A stretch of 47,945 bases of DNA from an uncultured Bacteroidales bacterium (GTDB lineage Bacteria > Bacteroidota > Bacteroidia > Bacteroidales > WCHB1-69), in assembly GCA_937949745.1 (NCBI GenBank), contig CALECM010000057.1, positions 1 through 47,945 of the forward strand. The letters run 5' to 3'. Shown here piece after piece: positions 7,495 through 14,916 of the stretch. Made by a program: the position numbers and the translations under genes. A model generated the notes under the pieces. That model did not search any database. It saw only the letters and a list, made by a program, of their open reading frames with translations, and had not been told where the DNA came from. The stretch's first letter is position 1, and each line of letters opens with the position of its first letter.

Positions 7495-8448
7495 ATGAGA
7501 ATTATTGGAACCGGAAGCGCAATGCCTTCATTAACTGTCACAAATGACATGTTGTCGGAGTTTTTGGATACCAGTGACGAATGGATCTCCAGTCGTACCG
7601 GGATTAAGGAAAGGAGGATTATTTCGAGTGAATCATTACGGGAATTGGGAGTTGCCGCTTCCCAAAGGGCAATTCAGGATGCCGGAATCGAAGCTACAGA
7701 CCTGGATTTTATAATTTGCTCTAATGTGATCAACAATTTTGTTACTCCCGCTCTTAGTTGTGTTATCCAGGGCGATATAGGGGCCACGTGTCCAGCTGTG
7801 GATATCAACGCCGCATGTTCGGGCTTTCTTTATGGGTTGTCCATGGCTGAATCTTTCCTGGCTACCGGAAAAGGAGATCATATCCTCGTGCTTTGTGCGG
7901 AAGAACCCAGCCGGCTGGTAAGCTGGAAAGAAAGGAATACCTGTGTCTTATTCGGGGATGGCGCCGCAGCCGCAGTGGTATCCAAGGGTGAAGGCATGAG
8001 ATCTATACATTTATCTACGAAATCCAATATCGAACCTTTGTATTATCAGCGGAAAATGGAGTATAATCCTTTCGTTACCAATCCCGACGCGGATGCTCCG
8101 CTCATCATGAACGGTAAAGATGTTTTCAAACTCGCCGTTTCTTCTTCAACGAAGGATATTAATTTTGTTTTGGATAAAGCGGGACTTAATCCTGATGATA
8201 TCTCATATTTTATTTTACATCAGGCCAATATGCGTATTATCAATTCTATACGTGACTTCCTGAGGCAGCCGGATGAAAAATTCCCGCATAACATTGAAAA
8301 ATACGGTAACACTTCTTCCGCCAGTATTCCTATTTTACTGGATGAAATGTACCGCGACGGATTATTAAAAAAAGGCGATCTTTTGGTTTTGAGCGCTTTT
8401 GGCGCAGGATTTACCTCAGGCGCCTGTGTATTAGAATGGAACAAATAA
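7495..8448 (+). CDS. fabH: 3-oxoacyl-ACP synthase III family protein
   Basis: A thiolase-fold enzyme of the KAS III (FabH) family, 317 residues, that would condense an acyl-CoA starter with malonyl-ACP. The catalytic triad is intact: Cys108 in INAACSGF, His242 in LHQANMRI and Asn272 in EKYGNTSSAS. The substrate arginine segment SRTGIKERRI and the GDGAAAAVV glycine loop are present. It follows the MarR gene by 30 bases and precedes a KAS II gene by 40 bases. No acyl carrier protein, FabD or FabG gene is nearby. This could be either the main housekeeping FabH or a second copy with its own starter preference; the sequence alone does not decide. Confidence 0.92.
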   Translation: MRIIGTGSAMPSLTVTNDMLSEFLDTSDEWISSRTGIKERRIISSESLRELGVAASQRAIQDAGIEATDLDFIICSNVINNFVTPALSCVIQGDIGATCPAVDINAACSGFLYGLSMAESFLATGKGDHILVLCAEEPSRLVSWKERNTCVLFGDGAAAAVVSKGEGMRSIHLSTKSNIEPLYYQRKMEYNPFVTNPDADAPLIMNGKDVFKLAVSSSTKDINFVLDKAGLNPDDISYFILHQANMRIINSIRDFLRQPDEKFPHNIEKYGNTSSASIPILLDEMYRDGLLKKGDLLVLSAFGAGFTSGACVLEWNK

Positions 8449-8488
8449 AACATAACAGTAAATCATTTACGGACTAATTAAAAAAATT

Positions 8489-9721
8489 ATGAAAAGAGTT
8501 GTCATTACTGGTCTGGGTGTTATAACTCCCGTGGGAAATGATAAGGAAACTTATTGGAACAACCTTATAAACGGGGTAAACGGAATCGATTTTATTAAAT
8601 CTTTTCCGACAGACGACCTGACTGTAAAAATTGCAGCTGAAGTAAAAAATTTTGATCCTAAAAGCCATGGTATCGATCCTGCCACTATACGGCGTACCGA
8701 TCTGTTTTCACGGTATGCCATGGCCGCAGCCAATGAGGCTATGAAAGATAGTCAACTGGAAATAAACCCCGAACGTCTGGGTGTTTATATCGGCTCGGGA
8801 ATCGGCGGTCTCCAGACCATTTACTCGGAAAGTGTAAAGTTGCACGATGAGGGCGTACAGTGGGTTTCCCCGCTTTTTATCCCGACCATGATCGCCAATA
8901 TAGCGGCTTCCAATGTGGCCATAACCCATAATGCGCAAGGACCGTCTTTACCCGTGGTGACCGCGTGCGCCACTTCCACTCATGCGATAGGGGAAGCTTT
9001 CCGTACGATTAAATTCGGTTACGCGGATGCTATTATAGCGGGTGGAGCGGAAGCTGCCGTACATCCTTTGGCTATTGGCGGTTTTGCCAACAGTAAGGCG
9101 CTGGACCGTAGCAATGATCCTCAAAATGCGTCGTTACCTTTCGACAAACGGCGCCAGGGATTTGTACTGGGTGAAGGAGCCGGGATCGTGATTCTCGAAG
9201 AATATGAACATGCCAAAGCGCGCGGAGCAAAAATATATGCGGAAGTTTGCGGTTACGGAAATACCTGCGACGCATACCACCTTACCGCTCCCCAGCCTGG
9301 CGGAACAACTCCCGCACGTGCCATGAAACTGGCTATAGAAGAAGCCGGCGGAATCAAAGAAAATGATAAAGTTTATATCAATGCCCACGGAACCGGAACC
9401 CCGTTGAACGACAAGACCGAAACGATGGCGATAAAACTGGCTTTAGGTGAAGAAGCCGCACGGAAAGCTATGATCAGTTCCAATAAATCCATGATAGGAC
9501 ACCTGCTGGGCGCAGCCGGCGGTGTAGAATTAGTAGCTACTGCATTAACCTTATATAATGGTATTATTCCTCCTACTATCGGCTATAAAGAATTTGATCC
9601 CGAATGTGATCTGGATTACGTTCCCAATGAAGCCCGTAAAGCGGACGTAACATTTGCCTTTTCCAATTCACTGGGATTCGGAGGCCATAACGGAACCATC
9701 GCATTACGTAAAATGGAATAA
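8489..9721 (+). CDS. fabF: 3-oxoacyl-ACP synthase II
   Basis: A KAS II elongation condensing enzyme of 410 residues, the usual FabF length. The catalytic residues are intact: Cys160 in VTACATSTHA, His300 in NAHGTGTPLND and His338 in SMIGHLLGAAGG. The start RVVITGLGVITPVGND and the C-terminal SNSLGFGGHN loop are standard. It is followed, two bases after its stop codon, by a FabZ-type dehydratase, indicating cotranscription and probably coupled translation. It is distinguished from chain-length factors and KAS-beta subunits by the retained cysteine. Confidence 0.94.
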   Translation: MKRVVITGLGVITPVGNDKETYWNNLINGVNGIDFIKSFPTDDLTVKIAAEVKNFDPKSHGIDPATIRRTDLFSRYAMAAANEAMKDSQLEINPERLGVYIGSGIGGLQTIYSESVKLHDEGVQWVSPLFIPTMIANIAASNVAITHNAQGPSLPVVTACATSTHAIGEAFRTIKFGYADAIIAGGAEAAVHPLAIGGFANSKALDRSNDPQNASLPFDKRRQGFVLGEGAGIVILEEYEHAKARGAKIYAEVCGYGNTCDAYHLTAPQPGGTTPARAMKLAIEEAGGIKENDKVYINAHGTGTPLNDKTETMAIKLALGEEAARKAMISSNKSMIGHLLGAAGGVELVATALTLYNGIIPPTIGYKEFDPECDLDYVPNEARKADVTFAFSNSLGFGGHNGTIALRKME

Positions 9722-9723
9722 TC

Positions 9724-10149
9724 ATGAATAAAGAAGAAATTAAAGAAGTATTACCGCACAGAGACCCCATGCTGCTGATCGAAACAGTAGAAATGGTGGA
9801 AGATAATTTAGTACACGCAACTTACCATGTACGGGGAGATGAGTATTTTCTACAAGGCCATTTCCCCGGCCATCCTGTTGTGCCGGGCGTGATCCTTTGT
9901 GAGATTATGGGACAATCCTCCTGTCTTCTGGTTAGGGAAGCGCTCGTGAACAGAACGCCTTTCTATGCCGGAATCGATAAAGCCCGTTTTAAAAGACCGG
10001 TAACGGCAGGAGATACTATTGATGTTTACGCCCATGTTACCAACAGACGCGGCCTTATTTTTTATGTACATGCCGAAGCGAAAGTGGAAGGTGAATTGTG
10101 CGCCAGCGGCGAATTGACTTTTGTCCTTATCGACAATGATAAATTATAA
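9724..10149 (+). CDS. fabZ: 3-hydroxyacyl-ACP dehydratase (FabZ family)
   Basis: A hot-dog fold dehydratase of 141 residues that would remove water from 3-hydroxyacyl-ACP. The start KEEIKEVLPHRDPMLLIE and the motif GHFPGHPVVPGVILCEIMGQ are diagnostic, with catalytic His46 and Glu60. KARFKRPVTAGDTIDV follows as the second strand region. In this phylum the housekeeping FabZ is often fused to LpxC; this is a stand-alone version, so it may be a second dehydratase dedicated to this operon. It begins two bases after fabF. A 10-bp inverted repeat separates it from etfB. Confidence 0.92.
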   Translation: MNKEEIKEVLPHRDPMLLIETVEMVEDNLVHATYHVRGDEYFLQGHFPGHPVVPGVILCEIMGQSSCLLVREALVNRTPFYAGIDKARFKRPVTAGDTIDVYAHVTNRRGLIFYVHAEAKVEGELCASGELTFVLIDNDKL

Positions 10150-10160
10150 TCAATAATTAT

Positions 10161-10234
10161 CGGGAATATCTATACATTTTATGTGGATTCCGTTATGGAT
10201 AATCTATTTTTATGATAGTGTCCGGATATTCCCG
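10161..10234. repeat. Long inverted repeat between fabZ and etfB
   Basis: CGGGAATATC at 10161-10170 is perfectly complementary to GATATTCCCG at 10225-10234, enclosing a 54-base AT-rich loop. There is no U-run after the stem, so it does not look like an intrinsic terminator. It may be an mRNA stabilising or processing structure that separates the fab genes from the etf genes. Confidence 0.45.
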
Positions 10235-10278
10235 TGATATAATATTTAAATTCCAGAAAGAAACCAATTAAAATAACT

Positions 10279-11151
10279 ATGAGCTTAAAAATTGTTGTAT
10301 TGGCAAAGCAGGTTCCGGATACCCGTAATGTGGGAAAAGATGCGATGAAGGCGGACGGAACTGTTAACCGGGCTGCTTTATCCGCTATTTTTAATCCGGA
10401 AGATCTTAATGCCCTTGAAATGGCATTAACCGTGAAAGACCGGGTTCCGGGATCTACGGTAACCGTGATCACCATGGGCCCCTCACGGGCCGCGGATATC
10501 CTTCGCGAATCACTCTACCGGGGTGCGGATGAAGGGATTCTAATTACCGATAAGAAATTTGCCGGTTCCGATACGTTGGCTACATCTTATGCATTATCAT
10601 TAGCCATTAAAAAAATCGGGAATGTAGACCTGGTAGTAACCGGACGGCAGGCTATCGATGGAGATACCGCTCAGGTAGGACCCCAGACAGCGGAAAAACT
10701 TTGTTATCCCCAAATCACCTACGCGGAAGAAGTGGTAGAGGTTACCACTTCCGGTATCCGGATCAAAAGACGTCTGGAAAGAGGTATTGAGATCGTGGAA
10801 TCTCCTTATCCCTGCCTCGTGACGGTACACAGTTCCGCTCCGGACTGCCGTTCGAAAATCGCCAAGAGGGTGATGAAATTTAAAAAGGCCCGTACTCTCT
10901 CCGAACTTCAGGAAATGGAAAATGACTATATTCCGTTATGGGAAAACAAACCGTACCTGAAAATTACGGAATGGAGCGCTTCGGATCTCGCAGCAGACTC
11001 GGATTGGCTTGGCCTTTCAGGTTCACCCACTAAAGTGAAAAAAATCGAGAATGTGGTACTGGCACAGAAAGAGAGCAAACTTCTAACGCCAGCTGATGAA
11101 GATATCAACGGATTGATGAAAGAATTGATCACCAGCCATATTATCGGATAG
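10279..11151 (+). CDS. etfB: Electron transfer flavoprotein subunit beta
   Basis: EtfB/FixA-family protein of 290 residues, which with EtfA forms the flavoprotein that takes electrons from acyl-CoA dehydrogenases. The N-terminus KIVVLAKQVPDTRNV is diagnostic. The body contains FNPEDLNALEMALTVKD, the adenine-nucleotide/FAD-contacting stretch VVTGRQAIDGDTAQVGPQ near residues 115-132, and VTVHSSAPDCRSKI. It is somewhat longer than mammalian-type beta subunits, as is usual for anaerobe ETFs. It is followed by etfA and an acyl-CoA dehydrogenase, its expected partners. The gap before it (129 bases) is the widest within the plus-strand block, so a separate promoter is possible, but none was recognised. 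Confidence 0.93.
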   Translation: MSLKIVVLAKQVPDTRNVGKDAMKADGTVNRAALSAIFNPEDLNALEMALTVKDRVPGSTVTVITMGPSRAADILRESLYRGADEGILITDKKFAGSDTLATSYALSLAIKKIGNVDLVVTGRQAIDGDTAQVGPQTAEKLCYPQITYAEEVVEVTTSGIRIKRRLERGIEIVESPYPCLVTVHSSAPDCRSKIAKRVMKFKKARTLSELQEMENDYIPLWENKPYLKITEWSASDLAADSDWLGLSGSPTKVKKIENVVLAQKESKLLTPADEDINGLMKELITSHIIG

Positions 11152-11164
11152 TTTCAGGGACACC

Positions 11165-11200
11165 GGATGCGTTCTTTTTATGAAAAGATTCCAGGCATCC
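11165..11200. repeat. Hairpin between etfB and etfA
   Basis: GGATGC at 11165-11170 pairs with GCATCC at 11195-11200, and inside it TCTTTT pairs with AAAAGA. This two-tier stem-loop fills most of the 87-base gap. It is a candidate mRNA structure setting subunit ratio; no function is shown. Confidence 0.35.
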
Positions 11201-11238
11201 TTAATTCCCGGCAAAATAAAAATTAAAAGAAATAAAGC

Positions 11239-12261
11239 ATGAATAACATATTTGTTTATTGTGAAGTTACGGAAGACGGTACCATAGCGGATGTTAGCCT
11301 TGAGCTTTTATGTAAAGGTCGTAAATTGGCCGACATTTTAAAGGTAAAACTGGAAGCCGTAGTGATCAGCGGAAAGATGGAAAATATTGAAAAACAACTT
11401 TTTCCTTACGGAGTGGATGTAATCAACTGGGCACAGGATGACCGGTTGTTCCCTTACAGTACCATTCCTCATTTTTCCATTGTCGTAAAACTCTTTAAAG
11501 AAAAACAACCGGAAATAGCCCTTTTCGGTGCTACCTCCGTAGGCCGCGACCTGGCTCCCCGCGTGGCTTCTTATTTACGTTGCGGACTGACTGCCGATTG
11601 TACAAGCCTGGAGATCGGAGATCACGAAGAGAACAGGACCGGAAAAGTTTATAAGGATCTTCTTTATCAGATACGGCCGGCTTTCGGTGGTAATATCATC
11701 GCGACGATCATCAATCCGGAAACCCGCCCGCAAATGGCTACCGTTCGCGAAGGAGTCATGAAAAAAGAGATTTATAATCCTGATTATAAAGGGGTCGTTA
11801 ATCAATTAAATACAGCGGATTATCTTAAGGATGAAGATTTTATCCTGAAGATTATGGAACGCCATATCGAACAACAGAAAGTTAATATTAAAGGAGCCCA
11901 GATCATTGTGGCAGGCGGATATGGCATGGGAAACCGGGATAATTTTAATAAACTTTTCGACCTTGCCGAATTGATTGGCGGCGAAGTAGGGGCTACCCGC
12001 GCCGCTGTTGACGGAGGTTTTGCAGATCATGAAAGGCAGATCGGGCAAACCGGCGTTACGGTTCGTCCGAAATTATATATTGCCTGCGGCATTTCCGGTG
12101 CCGTGCAACATCGCTCCGGAATGGAGGAATCTTCTAAGATCATCTCCATCAATACCGATCCGAAAGCCCCGATCAACGCTATTGCCGATTATACCATTGT
12201 CGGAGACGCCAATGACATCGTCCCTAAAATGATGAAATATTACCGGGCAAATACCAAATAA
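11239..12261 (+). CDS. etfA: Electron transfer flavoprotein subunit alpha
   Basis: A 340-residue EtfA/FixB-family protein. It has the N-terminal alpha/beta domain, a central segment (FGATSVGRDLAPRVASYLRCGLTADCT at about residues 95-121) and the C-terminal FAD-binding domain with GEVGATRAAVDGG near 253 and GQTGVTVRPKLYIACGISGA near 272-291, ending with a conserved histidine-containing QHRSGM and NTDPKAPI. EtfA carries the FAD that shuttles electrons. It is placed between etfB and an acyl-CoA dehydrogenase gene, so the three probably form a functional unit. Whether the complex is a simple shuttle or a bifurcating type cannot be told from sequence reading alone. Confidence 0.94.
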   Translation: MNNIFVYCEVTEDGTIADVSLELLCKGRKLADILKVKLEAVVISGKMENIEKQLFPYGVDVINWAQDDRLFPYSTIPHFSIVVKLFKEKQPEIALFGATSVGRDLAPRVASYLRCGLTADCTSLEIGDHEENRTGKVYKDLLYQIRPAFGGNIIATIINPETRPQMATVREGVMKKEIYNPDYKGVVNQLNTADYLKDEDFILKIMERHIEQQKVNIKGAQIIVAGGYGMGNRDNFNKLFDLAELIGGEVGATRAAVDGGFADHERQIGQTGVTVRPKLYIACGISGAVQHRSGMEESSKIISINTDPKAPINAIADYTIVGDANDIVPKMMKYYRANTK

Positions 12262-12299
12262 TATCGGCAATATAATCAATAATCAAAAACAATGTAAAA

Positions 12300-14033
12300 A
12301 TGGAAAATTACTATACCGACAATGAAGCCCTGAAATTTCAGTTATCCCATCCCCTGATGGAGAAAATCGTGAAATTAAAAGAAAGGGATTTTAAAGATAA
12401 AGACCAGTTCGATTATGCACCAGAGGATTTTGAAGATGCCATCGACAGTTATGACAGGATACTGGAAATCGTAGGCGAGATATCCGGGGAAGTGCTGGCA
12501 CCCAATGCCGAAGGCGTGGACCAGGAAGGTCCCAAAATCGTGAATAATGAGATTATATACGCGGAAGGTACCCAAAAGAACCATGAGGCTTTAAGGGATG
12601 CCGGTCTGTACGGCATGTCTTTGCCTCGTAAATTCGGAGGACTTAATTTCCCTTATATTCCCTATGTGATGGCTGCCGAGATCGTTTCAAGGGCGGACAC
12701 GGGTTTTGGTAATATCTGGGGTCTACAGGATTGCGCGGACACCCTTGTGGAGTTTGCCTCCGAAGAAATTAAGGAAGAGTTCCTGCCTTTTATTAATAAA
12801 GGGGCAACCTGTTCTATGGATTTAACGGAACCGGACGCCGGTTCCGATCTTCAGGCTGTAGGTCTTAAAGCTACTTGGGATGAAGGTTCCAATTGTTGGA
12901 GATTGAACGGGGTAAAAAGATTTATTACCAATGGCGATGCGGACATAAAACTGGTATTGGCACGTTCGGAAGAAAATACTACCGACGGACGAGGTCTATC
13001 ATATTTTGTATATGACCGTAAAAATAAAGCGGTTACGATACGCCGTATCGAGAATAAACTGGGAATCAAGGGTTCCCCTACTGCGGAACTGGTTTTCAAT
13101 GATGCTCCCGCCAAACTGGTCGGCGAACGTAAGCTCGGGCTTATCAAATATGTTATGTCCCTGATGAACGGAGCACGTTTGGGAGTGGCGGCACAGTCTG
13201 TGGGATTAGCTGAAGGAGCTTACCGGGAAGCTTATAAATACGCTCACGAACGGGAACAATTCGGAAAACCTATTGCCAGATTCCCCCAGGTATATGAGAT
13301 GTTATCGACCATGAGAGCCAAAATTGATGCTGCAAGGGCATTATTGTATGAAACCACACGTTTAGTGGATGTTTATAAATCATTATCCCTGATCGCACAC
13401 GAACGTCCGCTTACACCCGAAGAAAAAGCCGAACAGAAAGTTTACCAGAAAAGTGCGGATTTCTATACACCGTTGGTGAAATTATTTGCCAGCGAATATT
13501 GTAACCAGGTAGCGTACGACGCTTTACAGGTTCATGGCGGATCCGGATTTATGAAAGATTATCCGATCGAAAGGATGTACCGGGATGCCAGGATTACCAA
13601 TATTTACGAAGGAACCTCCCAACTACAGGTTGTAGCTGCTATTAGAGGTGTGGGAAGCGGTATATTCCTCAATAAAATAAGGGAATACGAAAATGCCGAA
13701 ATATCTCCCGACCTGGAGTATCTTCGTCAGAAATTGATCGCCATGACGGCCCAGTATGAAAACGCGGTAGCTAAAGTAACCGCATTCGGATCTTCTACCG
13801 AAGAATACGATTTCCATGCCCGCAGGATGGTGGAAATGGCCGGTTATATCATCATGGGATACCTGCTGGTTATAGATGCCAGCCGTTGCGACAGATTCAA
13901 ACGTTCAGCCGAGATATTTATTCATCTGGGATGCGCGGAAAATACAAAATCCGCCACCTTTATAGAGGACTTTGATCCCCAGCGGTTGGGCGACTATAAA
14001 GTCGTCATGCCACAGGCCGAATGTACGGAATAA
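12300..14033 (+). CDS. Acyl-CoA dehydrogenase
   Basis: A flavin-dependent acyl-CoA dehydrogenase of 577 residues, longer than the usual 380 because of about 40 extra N-terminal residues, a helical insertion and a C-terminal extension. The FAD/substrate motifs are SMDLTEPDAGSDLQAV near residue 173, RFITNGDA near 206 and YAHEREQFGKPIARFP near 311. The catalytic base is the glutamate in ITNIYEGTSQLQ near 440, followed by the helical C-terminal extension seen in the larger members of the family. It oxidises acyl-CoA to 2-enoyl-CoA (or runs in reverse) and passes electrons to EtfAB, encoded just upstream. The substrate chain length is not evident. A strong terminator follows. Confidence 0.92.
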   Translation: MENYYTDNEALKFQLSHPLMEKIVKLKERDFKDKDQFDYAPEDFEDAIDSYDRILEIVGEISGEVLAPNAEGVDQEGPKIVNNEIIYAEGTQKNHEALRDAGLYGMSLPRKFGGLNFPYIPYVMAAEIVSRADTGFGNIWGLQDCADTLVEFASEEIKEEFLPFINKGATCSMDLTEPDAGSDLQAVGLKATWDEGSNCWRLNGVKRFITNGDADIKLVLARSEENTTDGRGLSYFVYDRKNKAVTIRRIENKLGIKGSPTAELVFNDAPAKLVGERKLGLIKYVMSLMNGARLGVAAQSVGLAEGAYREAYKYAHEREQFGKPIARFPQVYEMLSTMRAKIDAARALLYETTRLVDVYKSLSLIAHERPLTPEEKAEQKVYQKSADFYTPLVKLFASEYCNQVAYDALQVHGGSGFMKDYPIERMYRDARITNIYEGTSQLQVVAAIRGVGSGIFLNKIREYENAEISPDLEYLRQKLIAMTAQYENAVAKVTAFGSSTEEYDFHARRMVEMAGYIIMGYLLVIDASRCDRFKRSAEIFIHLGCAENTKSATFIEDFDPQRLGDYKVVMPQAECTE

Positions 14034-14046
14034 ACAATCGTGAAAT

Positions 14047-14077
14047 AAAAAAGGGAACAGTAATGTTCCCTTTTTTT
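14047..14077 (+). terminator. Strong intrinsic terminator between converging operons
   Basis: AAAAAAGGGAACA (14047-14059), loop GTAA, then TGTTCCCTTTTTT (14064-14076): a perfect 13-bp stem with an A-run on one side and a U-run on the other. It works in both directions and separates the acyl-CoA dehydrogenase gene from the converging DUF2807 gene. Confidence 0.9.
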
Positions 14078-14095
14078 GAAGAAAAAATGAAAAAC

Positions 14096-14899
14096 CTAAT
14101 CAAGGTGTATAATTTTCCCGGAACCTGATACCGAACCGCTTAAAGCCGGATTTCCCCGGTAAGATATTTTTCCGCTGCCGGAGATGCTGTAAGATAAACT
14201 TTGCAGTATCGTAGCGGAACTTTCCCCGCTGCCGGAGATATGACAGGAAAGATTGGTAAAGGTGGCGTCCAATGCGTTCATATTCCCTGATCCTGAAATA
14301 GAGATTGTACTATTGGTTATTTTTCCGGGCATGACGATTTTGCCTGATCCGCTTATTTTAACGTTCATATCCTCCGCAATAACAGGACTCGTGGTTTCAA
14401 GTCTTCCGGAACCTGAAATATTAATACCTAGTCTGTTAACGGTTACCGAATCATTGAATAATATCTTGCCGGAACCGGATAAAGCGAATTCCAGGGAGGG
14501 GACGTGAAGCGCATTCATAGTTTGGAATACGGCAGATCCGGAGCTTTTGACCTCACTTAATCCGGAAGAATGACCTGTGATTTTCAAGGTAGTAGGTTGA
14601 AGGTTAACATAAGTGTTCCCATTCATTTTTTGAGATTTTATATGCAAAGTACGCCCTTCGGTATAGATTTTCAGGTATTCCAATATATTCTCATCGGTGG
14701 TAACCTGCAGATAAGGGGAAGCGGACTGTGAATATTCGAAGTCCACAGGAACCGAAATCTGTATTTCATCATAATCATTTACATTGATCTCCCGGGTTAC
14801 AATATATTTATTGCCCCTTATAGGCGTATTCACGCAACTTTGGCTGAGGGTAATCATTGCGATCATCATAACAAGAATGGATTTACTTTTCATCGTCAT
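14096..14899 (-). CDS. DUF2807 (head GIN domain) lipoprotein with SGSG repeats
   Basis: A 267-residue exported protein. A lipoprotein signal peptide is visible (hydrophobic ILVMMIAMITLSQ then the lipobox Cys at about residue 22). The body begins with a DUF2807-type segment (INVNDYDEIQISVPVDFEYS). It then repeats the tetrapeptide SGSG seven times at about 20-residue steps, as in SGSGKILFND, SGSGRLETTS and SGSGNMNALD, which predicts a right-handed beta-helix or stacked beta-solenoid. Such proteins are annotated as putative auto-transporter adhesins, but experimental support is thin. It is the last gene of the sigma-factor operon, 17 bases after the STN-repeat protein, suggesting a shared envelope function. 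Two start ATGs two codons apart are possible. Confidence 0.85.
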   Translation of the reverse strand: MTMKSKSILVMMIAMITLSQSCVNTPIRGNKYIVTREINVNDYDEIQISVPVDFEYSQSASPYLQVTTDENILEYLKIYTEGRTLHIKSQKMNGNTYVNLQPTTLKITGHSSGLSEVKSSGSAVFQTMNALHVPSLEFALSGSGKILFNDSVTVNRLGINISGSGRLETTSPVIAEDMNVKISGSGKIVMPGKITNSTISISGSGNMNALDATFTNLSCHISGSGESSATILQSLSYSISGSGKISYRGNPALSGSVSGSGKIIHLD

Positions 14900-14916
14900 A
14901 TTTTTATGTTTATAAT

